Assembly: GCA_018262505.1 (NCBI GenBank)
Contig: JAGSYV010000128.1
Coordinates: 1-32,844, forward strand
From: Pseudomonadota bacterium
GTDB taxonomy: Bacteria > Pseudomonadota > Alphaproteobacteria > Rhizobiales > Pleomorphomonadaceae
DNA length: 32,844 nt
Direction: 5' to 3'
Made by a program: the position numbers and the translations under genes. Under the pieces are notes generated by a model that saw only the letters and a program-made list of their open reading frames with translations, did not search any database and had not been told where the DNA came from. This document shows, in pieces, positions 1 through 8,567 of the stretch; the stretch's first letter is position 1; each line of letters starts with the position of its first letter.

Positions 1-88
1 AACTCAGGCCGTCCACCCCCGGCCGACGCCGAGCGCTCGATTTCCCTGACCGGATCGGGCGCTTTGCCGTATTCAGGGCACTTCAGAA

Positions 89-1113
89 TCAAACAGTGCT
101 GACGCCCATTTTCTCTTCCATCCGCTCAGGGACCGTAAGCCGCGGCACGTCAAGGAAGTGGATGCCGACATCGGCAGTGCCTTCGATGCGGCCAACGATC
201 GCCTCGGCCAGCCAGCGACCGGCGGCGCGAAAGTCCTCATGTGCGGTCTCAATGGCCGGCCGAAACTTGCGGAACAGATTCGAGGACTCCTTCACCACCA
301 CATCGAAATCGTGACCGAGCACGAGGCCCGCAGCCTCGGCACCGGCGGTCACCGCCAGCGCCGCCACGGCACTGCCGCAGACGAAGCCGTCCGGCCGTGC
401 CCCGCTTTCGATCAGACGGAACACATCAGCCTGGATCAGCTCGTGAGGGCTATCGGTATCGATTGTGTCCACGGGGATTCGCTCAAGCCCTAAAGCGCTG
501 ATACCGCGATGGAAACCCGCAGTCATGTGCCGAGCGTAGGTCAGATGGAGTGGCGGCGCGAGCAGCGCCAGACGCCGGCGGCCGAGGCTGGCAAGCCGGC
601 GCACGGCGCTTTCCGCGTAGGCGTCGTTGTCGAAATCGAAATAGGGATGCTCGATGCCCATGTCCGTGCGGCCATGCGTGACAAACGGCGGATACCGTCG
701 GCGGCGCCGGCCTCGACGATGTTGCGGATAGGTCCGAGCGGATCGGATGCCGGGTCATGCAGCATGACCACCAGTTGGTAGGTCGTGGCCGACAGCACTT
801 CGGAAATGCCGTAGATGAGCTGGGAATTGATGCCCAGTTCCTCCGACTCGGTGGCCAGAACCAGGGCAACCACATGACTGCGCCCGGTCCGGAGACGTAC
901 GCCGGCCCGGTTCGGCTGATAGCCGAGACTGTCGGCCAACAGGCGGACCCGCGCCTTGGTGTCTTCACCGATGTCGGGCGCGTCGTGCAGAGCGCGCGAT
1001 ACCGTCGTCACGCCAAGACTGGCAAGGCGAGCAATGGTCTTGAGCGTCGGTCGGTCCGGTGTGTGCGACCGGGCGGTCGCGTTTTCTACGCGCGTCTCGT
1101 CTTCGGACATCAT
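89..1113 (-). pseudogene. LacI-family transcriptional regulator, interrupted by an internal frame-breaking deletion
   Basis: Read from the ATG at 1113, the first frame gives a LacI-type helix-turn-helix (TLKTIARLASLGVTTVSRAL, about residues 23-42), the hinge region, and the start of the sugar-binding domain up to GAADGI. The reading then continues in another frame as PFVTHGRTDMGIEHPYFDFD and runs cleanly to the stop at 89. Family members have about 20 residues between these two blocks, so roughly 58 nt appear to be missing near 686-697, with a frameshift. As written, the DNA-binding half would be made with a scrambled tail. The gene is divergent from the ABC operon starting at 1556 and would be its local repressor, probably responding to a sugar. 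The alternative start is the adjacent ATG at 1110. Family assignment is firm. Whether the lesion is real or an assembly error cannot be decided here. Confidence 0.85.
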
Positions 1114-1127
1114 GTTGCAATTGCAAC
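1114..1127. promoter_or_regulatory. 14-bp perfect palindrome touching the LacI-gene start codon
   Basis: GTTGCAATTGCAAC is a perfect palindrome lying immediately upstream of the regulator's ATG. Its position would suit autoregulation. It lacks the central CG typical of LacI-family operators and differs from the palindrome at 1240-1255, so it may serve another protein or be chance. Confidence 0.3.
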
Positions 1128-1239
1128 GCAAATTCCCGGTCGTTACCGGCCGCGTTGCGCCTCCCAATTACCGACACTACATCCTTTGGGCGAGGAACAG
1201 AACTGAGGCTTGCGTCTCGTTGCGCGTTTGGGTAAGTCT

Positions 1240-1255
1240 CCTGTAACGTTACAGG
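1240..1255. promoter_or_regulatory. Putative LacI-family operator
   Basis: CCTGTAACGTTACAGG is a perfect 16-bp palindrome with the central CG step (TAACGTTA) characteristic of LacI/GalR operators. It lies between the divergent LacI-type regulator gene and the ABC transport operon. A weak promoter-like pair, TTGCGC at 1220-1225 and TAACGT at 1244-1249, would place the -10 inside the palindrome, which fits repression. The palindrome is directly seen; the role is inferred. Confidence 0.6.
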
Positions 1256-1555
1256 TGTGGTCGCCACAGGCGGCCGCGGGAGGCGTGCCGACAGGTCACC
1301 GACTGTTACTTCGCGGAAAACTTAGGAGATTTTCCCGATATTTCAGAGGCTTGTTGCTTAAGGTGGAGCGAGAGGAACCAGCGGTCGCCGCTGTTCCATC
1401 ATCGGCCGTTCGGTCGGATCGTTTGGGTACTTCCCTTTTCCTGACTGTCAGCGTCCATGGCCCTCTTGCAAGCTGCGCAACCCACGGCTGAGCCGTGCCG
1501 AGAAGCGTTTTGGTCGCGGCGGGGAGGTTCGCCGCTTGAGGAAAGGGAGGAACGC
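1256..1555. other. Non-coding leader upstream of the first ABC operon
   Basis: This stretch of about 300 bases has no convincing gene. It holds small inverted repeats, the clearest being CACGGC/GCCGTG with a 3-nt loop at 1483-1497. No riboswitch consensus was recognised. An in-frame ATG at 1457 could extend the binding protein by 33 residues, but it would bury the signal peptide and is rejected as the start. Confidence 0.4.
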
Positions 1556-3274
1556 ATGTCGTTTGGTATCAATCGTCGCACCTTCACGGTCGTATCGGCC
1601 GCCGCTTTGATGGCGACGGTCGCCGGTTCGGCGCTCGCCCAGTCGAGCGAATATCCCCGCAACGAGACGCTCTACATGAGCGGCGCACAGTGGGGCAACA
1701 TCGTTGGCTTCAACCCCTATTTCGGCAACTTCGCCAACGGTCTCATCGGTCTCGTCAATGAGACGCTGTTCCGCTACGACCCGATCGCCGACAAATACAT
1801 CGACTGGCTGGCCGAGAAGGGCGAATGGACAAGCCCGACTGTCTACAAGCTGACCATCCGCTCCGGCATCAAGTGGAGTGACGGCAGCGACTTTACCGCC
1901 GACGACGTGAAATGGAACATCGATCTCGGCAAGCTGCCGACCATCTGGTGGACCGATCTCTACAAGAGCATCAAGAGCGTCGAGGCCTCCGGCAACACCG
2001 TGACGGTGACCTTCGACGGCACGCCCAACTACCAGGCTTGGGCGAATGCCACCTGGAACATCCCGATGATGAAGCCTTCCCAGTGGAAGGATCACGCCAA
2101 CGAAAAGGACATCACGTCCTGGACGCCGGATGAGCCAATCGGCACCGGCCCCTATGTATTCGACAAGGCCGGCTACGACCCGACCACGCGCGTCGTCTGG
2201 AAGAAGACGCCGGACGGCTGGTGGGCCTCGAAGGCCGGCATCTCGCCCGATCCGAAGCCCAAGTACATCATCGACATCGTCAACTCATCGAACAACGTTG
2301 CCCTCGGGCTGCTGCTCTCCGGCAAGCAGGACCTCAACAACAACTTCCTGCCGGGCGTGGCGACGCTGATCAGCGGCGGTTACGGCCTGCACACCTATTA
2401 CGACAAGCCGCCCTACATGCTGCCGGCCGTTACCTCCTGGCTGCTGCCCAATACCAAGAAGGCTCCGCTTGACGACGCGGCCTTCCGCCGGGCGCTGGCC
2501 TTCTCCATCAACACCGACCAGATCGCCAAGGTCGACTACGGCAACGTCGTGCTGCCGGCCAGCCCGACCGGCCTGCTGCCTGCGTGGGACAAGTATATCG
2601 ACAAGGAAGCGGTGAAGAAGCACGGCTTCAGCTACGACCCGAAGAAGGCGGCCGCCATCCTCGACAAGGCCGGCTACAAGAAGGGCGCCGACGGCTTCTA
2701 CCAGACGCCGAAGGGCGAGCCGATCGACCTCAAGATCGAGGTTCCCTCGGGCTGGTCGGACTGGATGCAGGCGGTGCAGATGATCTCGGCCGACGCCAAA
2801 GCGGTCGGTATCAAGATCACGCCGAAGTATCCCGACTTCAACACCTACCAGTCTGAGCGCAACACCGGCAATTTCGATCTGATGATCGAGAATTCCCAGC
2901 CGCTCAGCGACACGCCCTATACCTACTATCGCTACCTCTACCAACTGCCGATCCTGAGCTCGCAGACCAACTACAACTTTGCCCGCTTCGAGGACAAGAA
3001 GGCTTGGGACCTTACCGTCCAGTTGGCCAAAACGCCGCGTACCGACATCGACAAGATGAAGGAGATCACGGGCAAGCTGCAGGTCACCTTCATGGAAGAG
3101 CTGCCGATGATCCCGCTCTGGTACAACGGCGCCTGGGCACAGATGAGCACCACGACCTGGAAGAACTGGCCGGCCGACGGCACCGACCGTCAGTTCATCC
3201 CGATCTCGTGGCGCGGCTGGCTGCAGATGACCGGTCTCGACACGATCACGCATCTCGAACCGGCCGGCCAATAG
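1556..3274 (+). CDS. Family-5 (DppA/OppA-type) ABC substrate-binding protein, probably for oligosaccharides
   Basis: A periplasmic solute-binding protein of 572 residues. The ATG at 1556 is chosen because GGAAAGGGAGG precedes it at good spacing and because it puts a Tat-like signal at the N terminus: Arg7-Arg8 in NRRTFTVV, then a hydrophobic stretch and a likely AxA cleavage near residue 28. Family-5 landmarks include KWSDGSDFTADDVKWNI and GTGPYVF. The length is typical. It is first in an operon with two permeases and two ATPases and next to a LacI-type regulator. LacI control and the overall resemblance to cellobiose-type family-5 proteins of Thermotoga favour a beta-linked oligosaccharide over a peptide, but the ligand is inferred. 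A hairpin follows the stop codon. Confidence 0.9.
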   Translation: MSFGINRRTFTVVSAAALMATVAGSALAQSSEYPRNETLYMSGAQWGNIVGFNPYFGNFANGLIGLVNETLFRYDPIADKYIDWLAEKGEWTSPTVYKLTIRSGIKWSDGSDFTADDVKWNIDLGKLPTIWWTDLYKSIKSVEASGNTVTVTFDGTPNYQAWANATWNIPMMKPSQWKDHANEKDITSWTPDEPIGTGPYVFDKAGYDPTTRVVWKKTPDGWWASKAGISPDPKPKYIIDIVNSSNNVALGLLLSGKQDLNNNFLPGVATLISGGYGLHTYYDKPPYMLPAVTSWLLPNTKKAPLDDAAFRRALAFSINTDQIAKVDYGNVVLPASPTGLLPAWDKYIDKEAVKKHGFSYDPKKAAAILDKAGYKKGADGFYQTPKGEPIDLKIEVPSGWSDWMQAVQMISADAKAVGIKITPKYPDFNTYQSERNTGNFDLMIENSQPLSDTPYTYYRYLYQLPILSSQTNYNFARFEDKKAWDLTVQLAKTPRTDIDKMKEITGKLQVTFMEELPMIPLWYNGAWAQMSTTTWKNWPADGTDRQFIPISWRGWLQMTGLDTITHLEPAGQ

Positions 3275-3287
3275 GTCACCGTTCTCC

Positions 3288-3315
3288 CGTCTCGGTGGCG
3301 AGCGCCACCGAGACG
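3288..3315 (+). terminator. Strong hairpin after the binding-protein gene
   Basis: A perfect 12-bp stem (CGTCTCGGTGGC with its complement) and a 4-nt loop GAGC are followed by CTTTTAC. It lies 13 bases after the binding-protein stop and before the permeases. Such hairpins commonly act as partial terminators or 3' mRNA stabilisers that keep the binding protein in excess over membrane subunits. It is probably leaky, because the operon continues. Confidence 0.65.
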
Positions 3316-3421
3316 CTTTTACCTGACCGAGCATTAATCCGCTTGCAGACTCCGGGCGACGGCACCTGTCGCCGCCCGGGTTCCGCCGGGGATGTTTTGT
3401 TCCTGTTCCGGAGCCTCCACC

Positions 3422-4414
3422 GTGCTGCGCTACCTCGCCCGGAAGCTATTCGTCTACATCCTGACGTTCATCGTCGCGGTGACCATCGATTGGGCCATTC
3501 CGCGCTTCATGCCGGGTAATCCAGTCGACGCGCTGGTGTCGCGCATCGCGCTGATGCCGGACGCCAATGCGGCGCTGACCTCCTATTTCATGGCGGCCTT
3601 CAATCTCGACCAGCCGCTGTGGCAGCAATATCTCAATTTCTGGTCGGCGCTGTTCCACGGCGACCTCGGCCGCTCGATCATGCTGTTCCCGACGCCAGTG
3701 ACCACGCTGATCGGCCGCGCCGTGCCCTATACGCTGGGCCTTCTACTGCCGTCGATCCTGTTGTCCTGGTATGTCGGCAATGTCGTCGGCGCTTTGGCGG
3801 CGCGACGTAAGCTCTTGGACAATTCCGTGCTGCCGCTCGGCTACCTGCTGACGGCCACGCCCTACATGTGGCTCGGCATCCTGCTCGCCTGGGTCCTGGG
3901 CTCGACGCTCGGCTGGTTCCCGCTGGCCTTCGGCTACGATCAGTCGCTGAAGGTCGAGTGGTCCTGGCAATTCTTCGGCAGCCTGCTCTACCACTGGGTC
4001 CTGCCGTTTGCTTCGCTGTTCATGGTGGCGCTGGGCGGCTGGGCGATCGGCATGCGCAACATGATCATCTACGAGTTGGAAAGCGACTACGCCAACTACC
4101 TGATGGCGCTCGGCGCGCCGCAGCGGCTCGTGCGCAAATACGCCTTCCGTAACGCCATGCTGCCGCAGATCACCGGTCTGGCACTGCAGCTCGGCGCCGT
4201 GGTGGGCGGCGCGCTGGTCACCGAAATCGTCTTTTCCTATCCCGGCCTCGGCTGGCTGGTGCTGTCGGGCATTCAGAACCAGGACTATTTCGTGATTCAG
4301 GGCGTGTTCCTGTTCATCATCGTCGGCGTGCTGCTCGCCAATCTGATCGTCGACATCGTCTACGTCATCGTCGACCCGCGCACCCGTGTCGGACTGCAAG
4401 GAGATGCGGCATGA
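3422..4414 (+). CDS. ABC transporter permease (DppB/OppB-like)
   Basis: An inner-membrane permease of 330 residues. The GTG at 3422 is preferred because CGGAG lies about 8 bases upstream and because the product then begins LRYLARKLFVYILTF, the usual positively charged start and first membrane helix of DppB-type subunits. An upstream ATG at 3392 would add ten poorly conserved residues. The conserved cytoplasmic loop (LMALGAPQRLVRKYAFRNA, about residues 220-240) contacts the ATPases, and the last helix ends near DIVYVIVDPRTRVG. Its stop overlaps the next gene by four bases (ATGA), indicating translational coupling. Confidence 0.92.
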   Translation: MLRYLARKLFVYILTFIVAVTIDWAIPRFMPGNPVDALVSRIALMPDANAALTSYFMAAFNLDQPLWQQYLNFWSALFHGDLGRSIMLFPTPVTTLIGRAVPYTLGLLLPSILLSWYVGNVVGALAARRKLLDNSVLPLGYLLTATPYMWLGILLAWVLGSTLGWFPLAFGYDQSLKVEWSWQFFGSLLYHWVLPFASLFMVALGGWAIGMRNMIIYELESDYANYLMALGAPQRLVRKYAFRNAMLPQITGLALQLGAVVGGALVTEIVFSYPGLGWLVLSGIQNQDYFVIQGVFLFIIVGVLLANLIVDIVYVIVDPRTRVGLQGDAA

Positions 4415-5301
4415 CCAGCACCACCGATTCCGCTCCGGCTTCGCCCGCCGCCAAGGCCGGACGCAACGAAATCCTCTACTTCGCGCTTCGCAATCCCAAA
4501 CTGCTGATCGGCGCCGTCGTCTTCACCATCTTCCTGCTCGGCGCCATTTTCGGCCCCATGCTGGCGACCCACGAGCCGATGACCTTCGATGCCCCGCCGG
4601 GCATGCCGCCATCGGCCGACTACTGGTTCGGCACCACGCTGTTCGGTCAGGATGTGTTCTCGCAGTTCGTCAACGGCCTGCGTTCCAGCTTCATCGTCGG
4701 AACGCTCGCCGGCTTCACGGCGGCCATCATCGGCATGTTCATCGGCTTCTTCGCCGGCTATCGCGGCGGCTTCGTCGACGAGGTGCTGAACATGCTGACC
4801 AACGTCGTGCTGGTCATCCCCACCTTCGCGGTCCTCCTGGTCGTCGCCGCCTATCTCAGCGTGCGTGGCCTCGGCACGGAAGCGGCGTTCATCGGCCTGA
4901 CCTCCTGGCCATGGGCGGCGCGCGCCATCCGCGCCCAGACCTTCTCGCTGACCTCGCGCGACTTCGTCGGCATGGCCCGGCTCAACGGCGAGAGCACCTT
5001 GCGCATCATCTTCGGCGAGATCGCGCCGAACATGAGCTCCTACCTGGTGATGACTTTCATCCTGCTGTTTGGCGGCGCCATCCTGACCGCCGCGACGCTG
5101 GACTTCATCGGCCTCGGACCGACCGACTCCATCTCGCTCGGCCTGATGATGAACTATTCGGTGATGAACGCCGCGCTGCAGCTCGGCATGTGGTGGTGGT
5201 TCGTGCCGCCGGGCCTTGCCATCACCGCCATTGTCGGTTCGCTTTACGTGATGAACGTCGGCCTCGACGAGGTGTTCAATCCCAAGCTGAGGGCGCTCTG
5301 A
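4411..5301 (+). CDS. ABC transporter permease (DppC/OppC-like)
   Basis: The second permease of the first family-5 importer, 296 residues. It has an N-terminal cytoplasmic tail, a first membrane helix, then the periplasmic segment PPSADYWFGTTLFGQDVFSQ that typifies DppC-type subunits (the FGTD/GRD-like region). The cytoplasmic coupling loop is around SRDFVGMARLNGESTLRIIF, about residues 180-202. It overlaps the preceding permease by four bases and is followed one base later by the first ATPase. Length and helix pattern are normal, and it should heterodimerise with the 3422-4414 product. Confidence 0.92.
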   Translation: MTSTTDSAPASPAAKAGRNEILYFALRNPKLLIGAVVFTIFLLGAIFGPMLATHEPMTFDAPPGMPPSADYWFGTTLFGQDVFSQFVNGLRSSFIVGTLAGFTAAIIGMFIGFFAGYRGGFVDEVLNMLTNVVLVIPTFAVLLVVAAYLSVRGLGTEAAFIGLTSWPWAARAIRAQTFSLTSRDFVGMARLNGESTLRIIFGEIAPNMSSYLVMTFILLFGGAILTAATLDFIGLGPTDSISLGLMMNYSVMNAALQLGMWWWFVPPGLAITAIVGSLYVMNVGLDEVFNPKLRAL

Positions 5302-5302
5302 G

Positions 5303-6265
5303 ATGCTGGCGGTATCCGACCTCAAGATCCACTACCGGACGCTGGCCGGCAGCGTCAAAGCCCTCGACGGCGTCAGTTTCTCGGTCGCCGATGGCGAAAT
5401 CATGGGACTGGCCGGCGAGTCCGGTTGCGGCAAGTCGACGCTCGGCAAGGCGCTGATCCGGCTCGAAGAGCGCATGCAATATGTCGGCGGCGAGGTGACG
5501 CTCGATGGCACGACGCTGCCGATCGCCGACGACTGGGCGATGAACCCCTACCGCTTCCGCAAGGTGTCGATCGTTCCGCAATATGCCATGAGCGCGCTCA
5601 ATCCGACGCGCCGCATCGGCCGGATGATTGACGAGCTTCTGGCGGCGCGCGGCCTCAAGGGATCGACCCTTCGTCCCGAACTCGAGCGCCGTCTTGCCGT
5701 TCTCGGCCTCACGCCGGACGTGCTCGGCATGTACCCGATCGAGCTGTCAGGCGGCATGAAGCAGCGTGTCGTCATGGTGCTGTCGACGTTGCTCGATCCG
5801 TCGCTGTTGATTGCCGACGAAGTGACCTCGGCGCTCGACGTCGCCTCGCAGAAGAAGGTGGCGGGCGCGCTGGTTGAGTTCCGCGATCGCGGTTACGTCA
5901 AGTCGATGATCGTCGTAACCCACGACCTCGCCATCCTCGCCCAGATCGCCGACAGCATCATGATCATGTACGCCGGCAAACTGGCCGAGAAGGCGCCAAC
6001 GCGCACCATCGTCGAAGCGCCGGCGCATCCCTACACGCGCCTGCTGCTCGGCTCGTTGCCCGAGGTTGGCATCCGCTTCGAGGACAAGCGGCTGCCGGGC
6101 ATCAAGGGCCGCCCGCCGTCCCTTCTGTCGCCACCGGTGGGCTGCCGCTTCCGAGACCGTTGCCCGCTGGCCTTCAGCAAGTGCGTTGAGGAACCACCAT
6201 TCATCGAGATCGCTGCCGGCCATCAGGTCGCTTGCTGGAAGGCGGACGCCCATGCTCAAGGTTGA
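5303..6265 (+). CDS. ABC transporter ATPase (DppD/OppD-like)
   Basis: A cytoplasmic nucleotide-binding subunit of 320 residues. Walker A is GESGCGKST, the signature is LSGGMKQR, Walker B is LLIADEVTSALD and the switch histidine is in VVTHDLAIL. The C-terminal oligopeptide-type extension carries cysteines in CRFRDRCPLAFSKC and a further VACW, as in DppD-type ATPases that may bind an iron-sulphur centre. It starts one base after the upstream permease (TGAGATG) and overlaps the next ATPase by 14 bases, so the five genes form one tight operon. Confidence 0.93.
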   Translation: MLAVSDLKIHYRTLAGSVKALDGVSFSVADGEIMGLAGESGCGKSTLGKALIRLEERMQYVGGEVTLDGTTLPIADDWAMNPYRFRKVSIVPQYAMSALNPTRRIGRMIDELLAARGLKGSTLRPELERRLAVLGLTPDVLGMYPIELSGGMKQRVVMVLSTLLDPSLLIADEVTSALDVASQKKVAGALVEFRDRGYVKSMIVVTHDLAILAQIADSIMIMYAGKLAEKAPTRTIVEAPAHPYTRLLLGSLPEVGIRFEDKRLPGIKGRPPSLLSPPVGCRFRDRCPLAFSKCVEEPPFIEIAAGHQVACWKADAHAQG

Positions 6266-7130
6266 GAACGTATCCAAGGTGTTCCGCTCCGGCGCCTTCG
6301 GCGGCAAGAAGGCAAAGGTCATCCACGACATCGACTTCGAGGTGAAGCCCGGCGAGGTGGTGTCGCTGATCGGCGAGAGCGGCTCCGGCAAGACCACCGT
6401 CGGCCGGATGATCCTGCGCCTCACGTCGGTGAGCGAGGGCCGTATCACCTTCGACGGCGAAGACGTCTCGGCGCTGAAGGGCCGCGCCCTGAAATCCTAT
6501 TATCGCCGCGTACAGGGCGTGTTTCAGGATCCCTTCAGCTCGTTCAATCCGATCTTCAAGGTTGGCCGCGTCTTCCGCACCATTCGCCGCGAGTTTCTGG
6601 CCGATCTCGACACCGCCACCTGGGAAACCCGGCTCACCGGTGCGCTCAATGCCGTCGGCCTTGAGTTCGCCGCCCTCGACAAGTTTCCGCATCAGATGAG
6701 TGGCGGACAGCTGCAGCGACTGCTGATCGCACGAGCGCTCGTCCTCGACATCCGCCTGCTGGTCGCCGACGAGATTATCTCGATGCTCGATGCTTCGACG
6801 CGCATCGACGTGCTCAATCTTCTCGGTGACCTCAAGCGGCAGGGCCTGTCGATCATCTTCGTCACCCACGATCTCGCCCTCGGCAACTATATCTCCGACC
6901 GGATCATCATCCTTCAGAAGGGATCCATCGTCGAAATGGGGGCCACCGATCGGGTATTCGGCGATCCGCAGCATGCCTACACCCGCTCGCTGCTCAATGC
7001 CGTGCCACATCTCCACGAGCGCTGGAGCGACGCGGAACTCAAGGATCTTGGGCTGGTCAAGGATACTGCGCGGTTCGGTGGTCGTCTGGTCGAGCATCAG
7101 CCGGACCATTTGGTGCGCGTTTATTCCTGA
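6252..7130 (+). CDS. ABC transporter ATPase (DppF/OppF-like, sugar-type subgroup)
   Basis: The partner ATPase, 292 residues from the ATG at 6252 inside the end of the preceding gene. It has Walker A GESGSGKTT, signature MSGGQLQR and switch region FVTHDLALGNYISDR. The Walker B/D-loop reads LLVADEIISMLDAS, not the usual DEPTSALD. I recall similar forms (DEI-SMLDAS) in ATPases of oligosaccharide-importing family-5 systems, so it is probably a subgroup marker and not damage. The Walker B aspartate and glutamate are both present. It is the last gene of the transport operon. Confidence 0.92.
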   Translation: MLKVENVSKVFRSGAFGGKKAKVIHDIDFEVKPGEVVSLIGESGSGKTTVGRMILRLTSVSEGRITFDGEDVSALKGRALKSYYRRVQGVFQDPFSSFNPIFKVGRVFRTIRREFLADLDTATWETRLTGALNAVGLEFAALDKFPHQMSGGQLQRLLIARALVLDIRLLVADEIISMLDASTRIDVLNLLGDLKRQGLSIIFVTHDLALGNYISDRIIILQKGSIVEMGATDRVFGDPQHAYTRSLLNAVPHLHERWSDAELKDLGLVKDTARFGGRLVEHQPDHLVRVYS

Positions 7131-7205
7131 GCCAAGTTCGATCCGCCTGTCACTATGGTCGGCGTACATGGTATGCCGGCCCTCAGCGAACGACGGGGCG
7201 GCACC

Positions 7206-8564
7206 ATGAGCGAACAGGCATTTTCGGAGCTGCGGGCAGTGCTCGGCCCAGCCAGTTTTCTTGTGGGCGCCGACATCCCCGCCCGCAACCAAGCAGACTC
7301 ATCGGTACAGCCATCGCAAAAGCCACTTGCCGTTCTCCGCCCAGCCTCGACAGAAGAGGTCTCGGAGGCGCTGGCCATCGCATCCCGTCATCATCTCACC
7401 ATCACGACCCAAGGCGGTCTCACCGGCCTCTGTGGTGGCGCGACACCAGCGCCCGGCTCACTGGCGCTGTCGCTCGAGCGCCTGACCGGCATTGAGGAGA
7501 TCGACAGTCGCGCCATGACGCTGACGGCGCGCGCCGGCACGCCGCTTGAGACCATGCAGCGGGCGGCCGAGGCGGAAGGCTTGCTGTTTCCGGTGGATTT
7601 CGGCGCCCGTGGCACGGCGACGGCGGGCGGCATTGTCTCGACCAATGCCGGCGGCAATCGGGTGCTACGCTACGGCATGACGCGCGCTTCCGTGCTCGGC
7701 CTTGAGGCAGTCCTGGCAGACGGCACGGTGATCGGCTCGCTCAACAAGATGCTGAAGAACAACGCCGGTCCCGATCTCAAGCAGCTGTTCGCCGGTTCGG
7801 AAGGCCTGTTCGGCGTGGTGACCCGCGTGGTCTTCGCGCTTCAGCCGTTGCCTCGCTGGACTGGGTTGGCGCTGGTGGCCGTTCGCGATTTCGAGGCCGC
7901 CGATCTCGGGCCAATGCTCTCCGCCTTCGAGGTGATGTGGCCGGATTACTGGACGATGGTCACAGAGAACGTTCCGGGTCGCCGCGATCCTTTCGCTGGC
8001 AAGCATGGTCTTTATCTGCTGATCGAAGGGCATGGCCGCGACGCAACGCGCGACGGCGCGGCCTTCGAGGCCTTTCTTGAGGGCATCTTCGAAGCCGGTC
8101 TCGTCGAGGATGCCATGCTGGCGCAGTCGCTCGCCGACATGGAAGCTTTCTGGTCCATCCGCGATGCTTCCGCCGAGATCGAGCCGGTGCTGGGCGAGCA
8201 TGAGAGCTTCGACGTCGGCCTGCCGCCCGGCGAAGTCGGCCGCTTTGTCGAGGCCTGCCGCTCGGCACTCGCACAGGAGCTGCTGACGAGCCGAGCCGTC
8301 TTCTTCGGTCATGCCGCCGACGGCAACATCCACGTGATGGCGTCGGTGCCCGAGCCCGGCCCGGCTGGCCACCACGCGGTGGAGAGCGTTGTCTATGGCG
8401 TGACGCGGAGCTTCTCGGGCTCGGTGTCGGCCGAACACGGCATCGGTGCGCTGAAGCGAGGCTGGCTGGGCCATAGCCGTTCGAAGGCAGAGATCGCGCT
8501 GATGCAGCGCCTCAAGGCGGCGCTCGATCCGCATGGTCTGCTCAATCCCGGTAAGGTCATCTAG
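7206..8564 (+). CDS. FAD-linked oxidase / 2-hydroxyacid dehydrogenase (GlcD family)
   Basis: A 452-residue flavoprotein of the VAO/GlcD family, which oxidises 2-hydroxyacids such as D-lactate, glycolate or D-2-hydroxyglutarate. The FAD-binding half holds GGLTGLCGGATPAPGS (about residues 70-85) and AGGIVSTNAGGNRVLRYG. The C-terminal half has the conserved GHAADGNIHV and SAEHGIGALKRGWLG and ends in the usual LDPHGLLNPGKVI. The ATG at 7206 is chosen because GGGGCGG precedes it and the family N terminus fits; an upstream ATG at 7155 is unlikely. It follows the transporter by 75 bases in the same direction and may be co-transcribed. The substrate cannot be fixed from sequence. It ends three bases from the convergent permease gene. 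Confidence 0.88.
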   Translation: MSEQAFSELRAVLGPASFLVGADIPARNQADSSVQPSQKPLAVLRPASTEEVSEALAIASRHHLTITTQGGLTGLCGGATPAPGSLALSLERLTGIEEIDSRAMTLTARAGTPLETMQRAAEAEGLLFPVDFGARGTATAGGIVSTNAGGNRVLRYGMTRASVLGLEAVLADGTVIGSLNKMLKNNAGPDLKQLFAGSEGLFGVVTRVVFALQPLPRWTGLALVAVRDFEAADLGPMLSAFEVMWPDYWTMVTENVPGRRDPFAGKHGLYLLIEGHGRDATRDGAAFEAFLEGIFEAGLVEDAMLAQSLADMEAFWSIRDASAEIEPVLGEHESFDVGLPPGEVGRFVEACRSALAQELLTSRAVFFGHAADGNIHVMASVPEPGPAGHHAVESVVYGVTRSFSGSVSAEHGIGALKRGWLGHSRSKAEIALMQRLKAALDPHGLLNPGKVI

Positions 8565-8567
8565 GCG

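Noticed and set aside
1..88. Possible gene end or terminator at the left edge
   Set aside because: No frame with family features and no convincing hairpin with a T-run was seen in these 88 bases.
6770..6800. Apparent Walker B/D-loop damage (DEIISMLDAS) in the second ATPase
   Set aside because: The catalytic aspartate and glutamate are present, and similar forms are recalled in oligosaccharide-type ATPases, so this is a family variant and not a defect.
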